Source: CAVXZE01 sp963766175 (GTDB lineage: Bacteria; Myxococcota_A; UBA9160; UBA6930). Taken from it: a DNA stretch of 64,000 bases. Location: the NCBI GenBank assembly GCA_963766175.1, contig CAVXZE010000023.1:101051-165050 (forward strand), read 5' to 3'. The position numbers and the translations under genes are program-made. Under the pieces are notes generated by a model. The model searched no databases. It had not been told where the DNA came from and saw only the letters and a program-made list of their open reading frames with translations. Every line of letters begins with the position of its first letter. Positions within the stretch are counted from its first letter, which is position 1. This document shows positions 8,526 through 16,690 of this stretch, piece by piece.

Positions 8526-9049
8526 GCCCGCTCCGCCAGGCCGCGCAGCCGCTCGTCCAGTCGGCTGGCGGCGCTACCGGCTCCGGCGCATCGATGCAGG
8601 TGGTCCCGGACGGCCACTTCGATCAGGGTCGCCATGTTGCCGGAGGGTCGGACGGGCAGCAGGAATACCGGCAACGCCGTCCCGGCCACCGGCTCGGTCG
8701 CCCTCGAGAATCCGACGCGATCGTACTCCTCGCCCTCGCGCCAGTGCTCCAGCCGGCACACCACCCCGATCCTGGCGCTATCGCGCACCGCCTCCACACC
8801 GTAGAGATCCGGGATGTACAGGATACCGATGCCTCGAATCTCGATGTGGTGACGGATGATCTCGGGAGCGGACCCGGAGACGCCCCCATCCTCGAGGCGC
8901 CGAATGCGGACGACATCGTCGGCCACCAGCCGATGGCCGCGGGCGACCAGTTCGAGGGCAGTCTCGCTCTTGCCAATGCCGCTCGGGCCCCGGATCAGCA
9001 CCCCGACGCCCAGGACCTCCACCAATGCGCCGTGAACCTGCGATTCCAC
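8522..9049 (-). CDS. hprK: HPr kinase/phosphorylase, catalytic domain only
   Basis: 175 residues against about 310 for full-length HprK. Sequence similarity begins at VHGALVEVLGVGVLI and includes the Walker A motif GPSGIGKSE (21-29), RGHRLVADD, and the HprK signature around IEIRGIGILYIPDLYG. HprK phosphorylates HPr on a serine (here probably Ser51) and reverses the reaction. The N-terminal domain is absent. The reading frame upstream of this GTG is closed by the ptsN stop codon about 10 codons earlier, so no longer form can be made here. Short HprK forms are known from alphaproteobacteria. The stop overlaps the rapZ start. Confidence 0.9.
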   Translation of the reverse strand: MESQVHGALVEVLGVGVLIRGPSGIGKSETALELVARGHRLVADDVVRIRRLEDGGVSGSAPEIIRHHIEIRGIGILYIPDLYGVEAVRDSARIGVVCRLEHWREGEEYDRVGFSRATEPVAGTALPVFLLPVRPSGNMATLIEVAVRDHLHRCAGAGSAASRLDERLRGLAERA

Positions 9050-9085
9050 GTCCAGGCCCTCGCGGGAAATCGACCAAGAACCCTG

Positions 9086-9547
9086 TCAGAACTTCGCGTC
9101 CTGCTCCTCGACGGCCCGAAACACGTCTTCTGGGGACTCGGCCTCGTTGAGCGCCTTCCGAAATGCCGCGTCCCGAAAGAACCGGGAGATGCGCGCCAGC
9201 GCCTTCAGGTGCTGCCCTCCCGAGTGCTCGGGGACCACGAGCAGGAAGAAGAGATGGGTTGGCTGCCCGTCGATCGACTGGAAGTCGACGCCGGCCCGGC
9301 TGCGCGCAAAAGAGGCCACCAGACGCGCGAGGCCCGGCATCTTGCCGTGCGGGATCGCCACCCCGTCACCGATTCCGGTGCTTTGAAGGTTCTCCCGTTC
9401 CAGGAGCACTTGGAAGAGCCGGTCCATGTCGAGGCTGGGCTCGGCTCGCGCCGCACCTGCCGAGAGCTCAGCGAGGACCTCCCGTTTGCCCGTGGACTCG
9501 ATGTCCAGGATCACGGCGTCCTTGAGGAGGATGTCCATGATCTTCAT
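9086..9547 (-). CDS. ptsN: EIIA-Ntr, PTS nitrogen regulatory protein
   Basis: 153 residues. The fructose/mannitol-type EIIA domain shows GIGDGVAIPHGKM with phosphoacceptor His67, and the family segment FLLVVPEHSGGQHLKALARIS. EIIA-Ntr is a regulatory phosphoprotein that in other bacteria controls potassium transport, phosphate signalling and sigma-54-dependent functions. It follows rpoN by 26 bases, the usual linkage. The ribosome hibernation factor gene (hpf) that often lies between rpoN and ptsN is missing here. Confidence 0.93.
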   Translation of the reverse strand: MKIMDILLKDAVILDIESTGKREVLAELSAGAARAEPSLDMDRLFQVLLERENLQSTGIGDGVAIPHGKMPGLARLVASFARSRAGVDFQSIDGQPTHLFFLLVVPEHSGGQHLKALARISRFFRDAAFRKALNEAESPEDVFRAVEEQDAKF

Positions 9548-9573
9548 TGACCTTCCCCACCTCCGGCAACAGG

Positions 9574-11031
9574 CTAACCGACCTCGCGGCGTTTCGTCGA
9601 TGAGAGGATTTTCAGCGATTCTCGATATTTCGTCACGGTGCGTCGGGCGATGTCGATGTTCCCATTCTTGAGCATCTGCGCGATCCGCTGATCGGAGAGC
9701 GGACGACGTGAATCCTCGGCAGCGATGATCCGGCGAATCTTGTCCTTGACGCTCGCGCTGGCAACCGCTTCGCCGTCCACCCTGTTGATGCTCGAGTTGA
9801 AGAAGTACTTGAGCTCGAAAATCCCCTGGGGCGTGTGGGCGTACTTGTTCGTCGTCACGCGGCTGACGGTCGACTCGTGCATCCCGATGTCATCGGCCAC
9901 GTCCCGCAGATTCAGCGGCTTCAAGTGGGCGATCCCGTGATCGAAGAACTCGCGCTGGTTCTTGATGATGCTCTGCATCACCTTGTAGATGGTCCGCTGC
10001 CGCTGGTGGATCGACTTGATCAGCCACATCGCCGAACGAACCTTCTCCTGGACGTAGTCCCGGGTGTCCTTGGAGACCTCTCGATCCCTGGCGAGCACCT
10101 CGCGGTAGAGGTTGTTGATTCGCAGGCGGGGCAGGCCATCCTCGTTGAGGACGATGTGGAGCTCGTCGTTGACCCTGTGAACGTAGATGTCCGGCGTGAT
10201 GTAGATGGGCTCATCGCCACCAAAGGCCCGCCCGGGTCGGGGTTCGAGCTGCGCGATCAGGTTGGCGGCGGCTGCCACCTCCTCGATGGTCACGCCGAGA
10301 GCGCGGGAAATGGCGCGAAAGTCCCGCTTCTGCAGAGCGGCGATGTGTTCGTCCAGAAGACGATAGACCAGCGGGTCGTCGAGCCCGAGACTGGCCACCT
10401 GCAGGAGCAGGCACTCGCGCAGATCCCGGGCAGCGACGCCCGGAGGGTCCAGCTCCTGGACCTTGCTGAGAGCGCTCTCGACGACGCTCTCGCTCACCCC
10501 GGACTGGCGCGCGATCTCCTCCACCGAGGAGCGCAGGTAGCCGTTTTCGTCCAGATTGCCGAGGATCCAGCTCGCCGCACACTTCTCCTCCTCCGAGAAC
10601 GAGGAGAGGCAGATCTGCCACTCGAGGTGCGCCTGTAGGGTCGGACGACGGGTGAGCGTCGCTTCCAACGAGCGGCGATCCTCCTCATCGCGCGCGACGG
10701 ACATCCCCGTCTGCGGGTAGGCGTCCATGTAGTTCTGCCAGTCGAGATCGGCGATCTTCTCCGCCTGGCTGGCCTCGCGACTCTCCTCGTGATCCGTGGA
10801 CGCCTCCGCCGAGGGCGTCTCCTGTGCCTCGGCCTCGTTGGAGACCTCCCTCGGAAGCTCCTCGTCGGCCTCGAGGCTCTCCTCGAGGACCGGATTCTCC
10901 TGAAGCTCCTGCTGGACCGTGGTGAGGAGCTCGAGACGGGAGAGCTGCAGCAGCTTGATGGCCTGCTGAAGCTGCGGCGTCATCACCAGCTGCTGGGTCA
11001 GTCTGAGCTCTTGTCTGAGCGCGATCGCCAT
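9574..11031 (-). CDS. rpoN: RNA polymerase sigma-54 factor
   Basis: 485 residues. The N-terminal Gln/Leu-rich activator-interacting region I (MAIALRQELRLTQQLVMTPQ) is followed by an acidic region II, the core-binding domain, the HTH (DVADDIGMHESTVSRVT) and the C-terminal RpoN box ARRTVTKYRE, which recognises the -24 element. Sigma-54 holoenzyme needs an AAA+ activator. A near-consensus sigma-54 promoter lies at 18252-18267 in this window, in front of a PEP-CTERM gene. rpoN sits between lptB (20-base gap) and ptsN. Confidence 0.97.
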   Translation of the reverse strand: MAIALRQELRLTQQLVMTPQLQQAIKLLQLSRLELLTTVQQELQENPVLEESLEADEELPREVSNEAEAQETPSAEASTDHEESREASQAEKIADLDWQNYMDAYPQTGMSVARDEEDRRSLEATLTRRPTLQAHLEWQICLSSFSEEEKCAASWILGNLDENGYLRSSVEEIARQSGVSESVVESALSKVQELDPPGVAARDLRECLLLQVASLGLDDPLVYRLLDEHIAALQKRDFRAISRALGVTIEEVAAAANLIAQLEPRPGRAFGGDEPIYITPDIYVHRVNDELHIVLNEDGLPRLRINNLYREVLARDREVSKDTRDYVQEKVRSAMWLIKSIHQRQRTIYKVMQSIIKNQREFFDHGIAHLKPLNLRDVADDIGMHESTVSRVTTNKYAHTPQGIFELKYFFNSSINRVDGEAVASASVKDKIRRIIAAEDSRRPLSDQRIAQMLKNGNIDIARRTVTKYRESLKILSSTKRREVG

Positions 11032-11051
11032 TTTCGCCAGACCCGAATGCC

Positions 11052-11783
11052 CTAGGGCAGTTCGAAGTTCTCCCCGAGGTAGATCTCTCGCACCGTTGGA
11101 TCGCTGGCGATCTCTTCCGGAGTGCCCTGACGGATGATCTCACCTTCCTGGATGATGTAGGCCCGATCGCAGACAGCGAGCGTTTCACGAACCTTGTGCT
11201 CCGTGATCACGATCCCGATCCCGCGCATCTTGAGTTGCCCGATGATCTTCTGGATGTCGATCACTGCGATCGGATCGATTCCGGTAAAGGGCTCGTCCAG
11301 CAGCAGAAATCTCGGATCCAGCACCAGCGCCCGGGTGATCTCGACGCGGCGCCTCTCGCCGCCCGAGAGCGAATCCGCGCGCCGTCCGGCCTTATCGGCC
11401 AGACCCAGCTCGGACAACAGCTCCCCCATGCGGTCCCGCCGCAGGCTCGGATCCGGCTCCACGGTTTCCAGAATCGCCTCGATGTTGTCCGCCACGGTGA
11501 GCTTCCGGAAGACCGAGGGCTCCTGGGGCAGGTAGACGACCCCGAGCCGCGCCCGCTGGTACATGGGGAGATCCGTCAGCTCCTCCTCGCCCACGAACAC
11601 CCGACCCCGGGTGGGACGAATGCCCCCAACGATCATGCTGAAGCTGGTGGTCTTCCCGGCGCCGTTGGGTCCCAGGAGACCCACGACCTCTCCGGATTCC
11701 ACTCGAAGGTCCAGATCGTGGACCACTTCTCGGTCGCCGTAGCGCTTGGCCAGCCCCTCCGTGAAAAGTGCCGGGGAGGTCAT
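11052..11783 (-). CDS. lptB: LptB, LPS export ABC transporter ATPase
   Basis: 243 residues. Walker A is GPNGAGKTT, the ABC signature is LSGGERRRVEI, and Walker B is FLLLDEPFTGIDP, followed by the H-loop ITEHKVRET. LptB powers extraction of lipopolysaccharide from the inner membrane with LptF, LptG and LptC. The ATG at 11783 overlaps the lptA stop by one base (TGATG), so lptA and lptB are translationally coupled. The longer frame opening at 11819 runs back into lptA and is not needed. Confidence 0.95.
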   Translation of the reverse strand: MTSPALFTEGLAKRYGDREVVHDLDLRVESGEVVGLLGPNGAGKTTSFSMIVGGIRPTRGRVFVGEEELTDLPMYQRARLGVVYLPQEPSVFRKLTVADNIEAILETVEPDPSLRRDRMGELLSELGLADKAGRRADSLSGGERRRVEITRALVLDPRFLLLDEPFTGIDPIAVIDIQKIIGQLKMRGIGIVITEHKVRETLAVCDRAYIIQEGEIIRQGTPEEIASDPTVREIYLGENFELP

Positions 11784-12802
11784 CAGCGGGCCCGCTGGGC
11801 CGAGTCGACCGGTTGGCACTCGCTGCCTTCCGGGTGGATCCGGACGTCAGCCGCCCCAATCACCTCCAGGATCTCGGTGTCGAGGTGAAAGACGATCTCC
11901 TTGCCACGCACTCGGTCACACTCCTCGTCCAGCTGCGCGTTCTTGCCCACGCACACCAGCTTCTGCTCGGTGCGGTAGTAGGTGGCCTTCTCGCACAGGG
12001 CTCGCTTCCCGGTCTGCTTGATCACGACGTGGCTCGTCGCCACCATCCGCTCCGGTTGACTCTGCCCCTTCGGATAGAAGGCCTCCAGTCGATCCGAGTT
12101 GAGGTAGAGATCGTCCTGAATCGCGCGGACGTTGCCAGTAAAGACGAACTGTCTTTCGCCGCCATGGTCAAAGGCCTCTAGCACATCGGACTTGATGGAA
12201 ATCGGGGCATCGCTGTCGAACGGCTGCTCCTCCTCCGCGTCGTCGTCCTCCGCCTGCCCCGCGGCGGGGTCGGCCGCGGGTGCGCCCCCGGCCGACCGGC
12301 GTGCCACCCGCACCGCAGAAGCGCCCAGATCTCCGCGGCTCTTCTCGAGCACCAGTGTCGCCAGCTCGTCGATCGCCCTTCCGAGATCCTTCGGCCCACT
12401 GGCTTCGACCACCACCGGCGCTCCGACCGCCGCGCCGGTAGCTGCGGAACGCAGCTGGGCATCGACGCTCAGAGACTCTCCGAGGCGGGTGGTGCGACCG
12501 ACCACTACGAGGTCCACTTCCGCCTGTTTCGCCCGGGCGACGATGTCTTCCGCCGGCGGGTCAGCCGCGGCCTTCCCCCCGAGCTTCTCGGGACCGACGA
12601 CCCTCTCGATTCCCATCGTGCTCAGGCGCTGCGCCAGGCTGCTCGCGATGTCGGGAACCCGGACACCCGTTGCGCCGACTCGCTCGAAAGGCGCGACGCC
12701 GATCCGGAGGTCCTCCGGCGACTCCTGCGCTGCGCCCATGGACGCAACCAGCGCGAGGAGAGCGACCGCCAGACACGGCACCGTTCGCCGGACTCCGTTC
12801 AC
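11783..12802 (-). CDS. lptA: LptA-domain protein with N-terminal TolB/CsgG-like domain
   Basis: 339 residues, about twice the usual LptA length. Residues 1-25 are a signal peptide. Residues about 31-156 (start RIGVAPFERVGATG) resemble the alpha/beta domain found in TolB-N, FlgO and CsgG-type periplasmic proteins: a PF/VAPFE strand, then alternating helices, and VDLVVVGRTTRLGES. Residues 157-198 are an acidic Ala/Asp/Glu linker. Residues about 199-339 match LptA/OstA (ISIKSDVLEAFDHGGERQFV, FTGNVRAIQDDLYLNSDRL). The LptA part should form the periplasmic LPS bridge; the role of the extra domain is unknown. The stop overlaps lptB and the start overlaps lptC by four bases. Confidence 0.85.
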   Translation of the reverse strand: MNGVRRTVPCLAVALLALVASMGAAQESPEDLRIGVAPFERVGATGVRVPDIASSLAQRLSTMGIERVVGPEKLGGKAAADPPAEDIVARAKQAEVDLVVVGRTTRLGESLSVDAQLRSAATGAAVGAPVVVEASGPKDLGRAIDELATLVLEKSRGDLGASAVRVARRSAGGAPAADPAAGQAEDDDAEEEQPFDSDAPISIKSDVLEAFDHGGERQFVFTGNVRAIQDDLYLNSDRLEAFYPKGQSQPERMVATSHVVIKQTGKRALCEKATYYRTEQKLVCVGKNAQLDEECDRVRGKEIVFHLDTEILEVIGAADVRIHPEGSECQPVDSAQRAR

Positions 12803-13317
12803 TGCCCCACCACCGTCGCCGCCCTGTTCAGCTGGAAGCGGTTCTCCCGGACGTAGTAGCGGAACCCGCCATTGCCCTTGTAGCTTCCTGCGTCGTCCTT
12901 GATATCCACCGGCGCGTTCGTCGATACCAGGCCCGGCCCGTGCTTGTAGCGCAGACGTTCGGTGCGGAAGCGCTTGCCGTCGCCGGTGGTTCCGCGCACG
13001 TTTCCCTCGGCATCGAAATCACTGGTCTCGATATCGATCGTCCCGCGCTCACACTTCATGTCGAGACCGGGAGTGTCGCGATCCGACGCCACCACGACAT
13101 GAACACCTTTCAGATGCGCCAGTTTTTCGCCGGTTTCGACGCGGGCGTGGTCGGCGACGAGCACGACCTCGTTCTGGGTCCCCTGGCTGACCACGAAGGT
13201 CATCTCGCCGAGTTCGAGGGCGGGCGACGCGGTCTCTGCGGACCGCGCTGCCGAGGAGTAGCCGAGCGCAATCAGAACGCAGAGGCCGGCAGCCGCATTC
13301 GCCCAGAACGGTCGCAT
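12799..13317 (-). CDS. lptC: LptC-family LPS export protein
   Basis: 172 residues from the ATG at 13317; in-frame GTG/TTG codons upstream would add up to 17 residues. A TM or signal helix (about 5-22) is followed by the LptC beta-jellyroll pattern: GLDMKCERGTIDIETSDF, then GNVRGTTGDGKRFRTERLRY, an OstA-like repeat. LptC links LptB2FG in the inner membrane to LptA. Sequence identity within LptC is always low, so the assignment leans on position immediately before lptA and lptB and on this pattern. The 3' end overlaps lptA by four bases. Confidence 0.85.
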   Translation of the reverse strand: MRPFWANAAAGLCVLIALGYSSAARSAETASPALELGEMTFVVSQGTQNEVVLVADHARVETGEKLAHLKGVHVVVASDRDTPGLDMKCERGTIDIETSDFDAEGNVRGTTGDGKRFRTERLRYKHGPGLVSTNAPVDIKDDAGSYKGNGGFRYYVRENRFQLNRAATVVGQ

Positions 13318-13381
13318 ATGCAATAAACATACCGACTTGGAACCCTTGGGCAACCCTCGATGCGACACTCAGAAGGCCGGC

Positions 13382-13726
13382 TCAGTCCGTCCGGCCAAAC
13401 AGGGTGTAGAAGGGCTCGTGGGATCCGATCCACCAGGCGGGCCGGAAGATCAGCCGATCGATGATGACGCCCACCGGGTGAAGGACGTAGGCGGCGATCC
13501 TCAAGGGATGACCTGCGTCCCGGGGGTCGTACTCGTCCCAGATCCCCCTGGCTGCCGTCGATCCGGAGTCGGATTGCTCCGCAGCACTGCCAGCTGCGAC
13601 CGAGGTGGCGGCGTACTCGTCCTCAGCACCGCCGGGTGCCGCCAGGACGAGCAGGGCAAACACAATAAAGCCGGCGCACGACAGCCGGTGTAGGCAGCTT
13701 TCGACTCTGAAGCGCTTCCTCGCCAC
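13382..13726 (-). CDS. Small predicted secreted or membrane-anchored protein
   Basis: About 114 residues from the GTG at 13726, which sits behind GGGAGGGGGT; an ATG at 13747 would add seven residues. The N-terminus has a basic region and a hydrophobic stretch (LSCAGFIVFALLVLAAPGGA), consistent with a signal peptide. A Ser/Ala linker follows, then a conserved-looking C-terminus (DAGHPLRIAAYVLHPVGVII, then RPAWWIGSHEP) with a second hydrophobic segment. I have seen similar tails in uncharacterised deltaproteobacterial proteins but know no function. It is the first gene of the minus-strand lpt block, 64 bases or less before lptC. Confidence 0.6.
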   Translation of the reverse strand: MARKRFRVESCLHRLSCAGFIVFALLVLAAPGGAEDEYAATSVAAGSAAEQSDSGSTAARGIWDEYDPRDAGHPLRIAAYVLHPVGVIIDRLIFRPAWWIGSHEPFYTLFGRTD

Positions 13727-13747
13727 ACCCCCTCCCGTCGGTTCCAT

Positions 13748-14122
13748 CGCCTCGTATATTAACCGATTCGCAGCGGTCAAACAGCGAATTTCTCGGGCGA
13801 ACCAACCTCGATCTGAAGGGGATTCCGGCCCCCCGGAACCCCTCTTGCGCCCGCCCTGCGCATCGCTTCGATCGGTGTGAACGCCCGCTGGAGCACCGAT
13901 CGGCCTCGACGCGGCGGGTCCCCTGGCGCTGGCGGCTGGGACGTGGCGAAACGCTCAGCGGATCCAATTCCCCACATCCGAATTCCGGCGCCGCTTCTCC
14001 GCCCGACTGACACCAATCGTGGTAGGCTTCAAGAAGACTGGACTTGGTGGGTGCCGGCGCGCTCTGCTGACGGGCCGAGGCAGCCAAGATTCCAGCGCAG
14101 GACTGAAGGAAGGAGAGGAATC
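13748..14122. other. Divergent intergenic region without a recognised gene
   Basis: This 375-base stretch separates the lpt operon (minus strand) from the secreted protein at 14123 (plus strand). It should contain promoters for both. Around 13755-13800 the sequence becomes AT-richer (TATATTAACC), compatible with the promoter of the minus-strand operon. Short open frames here have no family signature. I see no tRNA cloverleaf, terminator or riboswitch. Confidence 0.5.
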
Positions 14123-14587
14123 ATGGAATCGATCCAGAGGCTTCGCCGGACCATTGCAGTCGGTGCTGCTCTTTCGTTCTTGCTGCTGCCCACCGCCGCG
14201 CTCGCCGAGTTGGCCAAGTGGGACCAGGCGCGCGTCACGCAGACCGCGGAGGAGTTCGCTGATGCCATGAAGGATCTCCGCAAGGAGATGCAGGCGGCTC
14301 CACCCATGACGGATCCGACGCGCCAACGCGCCCTCTACGTGGCGCTCGACGACATCCGCATCATGACCAACACTGCGACCCTTCTCGCCAACAAGCTCAA
14401 GGCCGGGGAGGGCCGCGAGGAGACCTATGCCGCTTGGCGGCGCCTCGACCTGCTGCGGCGAGACTTCGAGGAGAGCGCGCGGAAGGCGATGATCGAAGAC
14501 GCCATCATGGCAAAGATCGTGACCGCGGGAGAGCTGCTGATCCGCCTCACGCCCTACTACAAGACCGAGGAGGAGGCGACCGGCTGA
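14123..14587 (+). CDS. Predicted secreted helical protein of unknown function
   Basis: 154 residues. The ATG follows AAGGAGAGGAATC, a strong ribosome binding site. A signal peptide occupies about residues 1-30 (basic MESIQRLRR, then GAALSFLLLPTAALA). The mature part is mostly alpha-helical and charged (QTAEEFADAMKDLRKEMQ, then repeated Leu/Ala heptads), with no cysteines. It resembles no family I can name. The 78-base gap to the SDR gene leaves cotranscription uncertain. Confidence 0.7.
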   Translation: MESIQRLRRTIAVGAALSFLLLPTAALAELAKWDQARVTQTAEEFADAMKDLRKEMQAAPPMTDPTRQRALYVALDDIRIMTNTATLLANKLKAGEGREETYAAWRRLDLLRRDFEESARKAMIEDAIMAKIVTAGELLIRLTPYYKTEEEATG

Positions 14588-14664
14588 GCGAGCGGGCGAC
14601 GGAATCCGTACCGCCCCCGCGCCACGCCGCGATTCGCAGCGAACCTGCTCTATAGTTTCTCGCC

Positions 14665-15489
14665 GTGTCCGACGCGGCCCCTTCTTCTGGATCCAGCTTT
14701 CGAGAACGCTACGGGCCCTGGGCTCTGGTCGCCGGCGCATCGATGGGCCTGGGGGCAGAGTACGCCCGGCAGATCGCCGCAAGGGGACTGAATCTCGTCC
14801 TCGTCGCCTGGCCCGCCGACGGTTTGGAGGAACTCACCCGGGATCTCGAGAGCCGCCACGGCATCGAGACCCGTTGCATCGTCCTCGACCTGGCAGACCG
14901 GGAGGGGACCCTGAGCCTCGCAGAGGCCACCAAGAACCTCGAGATCGGCCTGACGGTCTACAACGCCGCTGCTGCCCGCGTCGGACCCTTCCTGCAACAG
15001 GACCTCGCGGGGCAGCTCCGCAGCATCGACGTGAACTGCGCGGGTCCCCTGATCATGGCCCACGCCTTCACCGGCCCGATGGTCCAGCGCGGCCGCGGGG
15101 GCATCATCCTGATGTCTTCCCTCTCCGCCTTCCACGGGACCGCGTTGGTGGCGACCTACGCGGCCACCAAGGCCTTCAACCTGATCCTGGGAGAGTCTCT
15201 CTGGGAGGAACTCCGCAGCAGTGGTGTCGACGTCCTCGTCGTCTGTCCCGGCGCGACCCGGACCCCGGGCTGGGAGCAGAGTCGCGCCCAGCTGAAAGGG
15301 TCGCTCTCGACCCCGGTGATGGAGGTCACACCGGTGGTGAGCCAAGCCCTGGAGGCGTTGGGGAGGCGCCCCCTGCTGATCGCCGGCCGGGCCAATCGTC
15401 TCTTTGGCCTCCTCCTGAACCGGCTGATTTCGCGCCGCAGCGCCATCGAGCTCCTGGCCCGCTCGATGCGCCGGATGTATCAGCGCTAG
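14665..15489 (+). CDS. Short-chain dehydrogenase/reductase
   Basis: 274 residues, GTG start. Rossmann NAD(P)-binding motif AGASMGLGAEYA near residues 20-31, NAA(A) motif in VYNAAAA, catalytic Ser in LMSSLSA and the YxxxK pair in YAATK. SDRs of this 'classical' size reduce or oxidise hydroxyacyl, steroid or aldehyde substrates; the substrate here is unknown. It begins a same-strand run with a GST, a glyoxalase-fold protein and a phosphotransferase, suggesting small-molecule catabolism or detoxification. Confidence 0.88.
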   Translation: MSDAAPSSGSSFRERYGPWALVAGASMGLGAEYARQIAARGLNLVLVAWPADGLEELTRDLESRHGIETRCIVLDLADREGTLSLAEATKNLEIGLTVYNAAAARVGPFLQQDLAGQLRSIDVNCAGPLIMAHAFTGPMVQRGRGGIILMSSLSAFHGTALVATYAATKAFNLILGESLWEELRSSGVDVLVVCPGATRTPGWEQSRAQLKGSLSTPVMEVTPVVSQALEALGRRPLLIAGRANRLFGLLLNRLISRRSAIELLARSMRRMYQR

Positions 15490-15515
15490 CCTGTCCTCAA
15501 CGGAGCAGACTTCCA

Positions 15516-16184
15516 ATGATCGATCTCTACACCGCCCCGACGCCGAATGGGTGGAAGGCCTCCATCATGCTCGAGGAGATCGGGCTCCCCTACCGCGTGA
15601 ATCCCATCAGCCTCGGCAAGCTCGAGCAGAAGCAGGACTGGTACCTGGAGATCAATCCCAACGGCCGCATCCCCACCATCGTGGATCGGGATGCCGGCGA
15701 CTTTGCCGTCTTCGAGTCCGGGGCCATTCTGCTCTACCTGGCCGAGAAGACCGGACGCCTCCTCCCGACCGATTCCCGCGGCCGCTCGACAGTGGTGCAG
15801 TGGCTGATGTTCCAGATGGGCGGTGTCGGCCCCATGCAGGGACAGGCCAATGTCTTCTTCCGCTACGCCCCCGAGAAGATCGACTTCGCCATCGAGCGAT
15901 ATCAACGGGAGACCCGACGACTCTACGAGGTGCTCGACCGACGTCTGGAGGGGAACCAGTACCTGGCAGGTGACTACTCCATCGCCGACATTGCCACCTG
16001 GCCCTGGGTCTCGATCCACGGGTGGGCCGGGGTCGACACCGATGGTTTGGAACACCTGAAGCGCTGGATCGAGGAGATCGGCGCCCGACCCGCCGTGCGC
16101 AAGGGCAGAGAGATCCCCCGGCCGGTGGACCTCGAGGCCAGGGAGGCCGACGTCGAGAAGACCGGCCGAAAGATACTCGTCTAG
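15516..16184 (+). CDS. Glutathione S-transferase family protein (YfcG/YghU-like)
   Basis: 222 residues. The N-terminal thioredoxin fold begins MIDLYTAPTPNGWKASIMLE; the Thr-Pro-Asn-Gly segment is where nu-class GSTs (YfcG) bind glutathione. NPNGRIPTIVD contains the cis-proline, and FESGAILLYLAEK the Glu/Ser pair that contacts glutathione. The all-alpha C-terminal domain follows, with YLAGDYSIADIATWPW. Proteins of this type act as disulfide reductases or conjugating enzymes. It starts 26 bases after the SDR stop. Confidence 0.9.
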   Translation: MIDLYTAPTPNGWKASIMLEEIGLPYRVNPISLGKLEQKQDWYLEINPNGRIPTIVDRDAGDFAVFESGAILLYLAEKTGRLLPTDSRGRSTVVQWLMFQMGGVGPMQGQANVFFRYAPEKIDFAIERYQRETRRLYEVLDRRLEGNQYLAGDYSIADIATWPWVSIHGWAGVDTDGLEHLKRWIEEIGARPAVRKGREIPRPVDLEAREADVEKTGRKILV

Positions 16185-16267
16185 AAACGCCAGCTGGCCG
16201 TCGCGGTGACGGCTGCCGACGACGGGACTGGAAGAAAGCTTCGCGTAACCACCATAGGAGTCCTGCC

Positions 16268-16687
16268 GTGAGATACCTTCACACCATGGTCCGGGTCACG
16301 GACCTCGAGCAGTCGCTGCGCTTCTACTGCGAGCACCTCGGCCTGAAGGAGATGCGCCGGGTCGACGTCGAATCGGGCCGCTTCAGTCTGATCTTCCTCG
16401 GCGCCGACGAGAACCCGGAGGCCCAGCTCGAGCTGACGCACAACTGGGATCCGGAAGAGCTGGGTGGCGGCCGCAACTTCGGTCACCTGGCCTACAACGT
16501 GGAGAACATCTACGAGACCTGCCAGAAGCTGATGGACGCCGGCATCACCATCAACCGGCCGCCCCGGGACGGACACATGGCCTTCGTGCGCTCCCCCGAC
16601 GGCATCTCCATCGAGCTGCTCCAGGCGGGCAAGGCACTCCCACCCGCGGAACCCTGGGCCTCGATGCCGAACCTCGGAGAGTGGTGA
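16268..16687 (+). CDS. gloA: Glyoxalase I / VOC-family protein
   Basis: 139 residues. GTG start with AGGAG seven bases upstream. MRYLHTMVRVTDLEQSLRFY is the lactoylglutathione lyase signature; metal ligands His5 and, later, Glu in AQLELTHNW, His in FGHLAYNV and Glu in SIELLQ are all placed as in Ni/Zn glyoxalase I. The expected reaction is conversion of the methylglyoxal-glutathione adduct to lactoylglutathione. Location next to a GST supports a glutathione-linked role, though other VOC functions are possible. Confidence 0.88.
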   Translation: MRYLHTMVRVTDLEQSLRFYCEHLGLKEMRRVDVESGRFSLIFLGADENPEAQLELTHNWDPEELGGGRNFGHLAYNVENIYETCQKLMDAGITINRPPRDGHMAFVRSPDGISIELLQAGKALPPAEPWASMPNLGEW

Positions 16688-16690
16688 CGG

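Noticed and set aside
13777..14016. 79-residue minus-strand frame in the gap upstream of the lpt block
   Set aside because: No ribosome binding site, no signal peptide and no family similarity; composition is as for non-coding GC-rich DNA.
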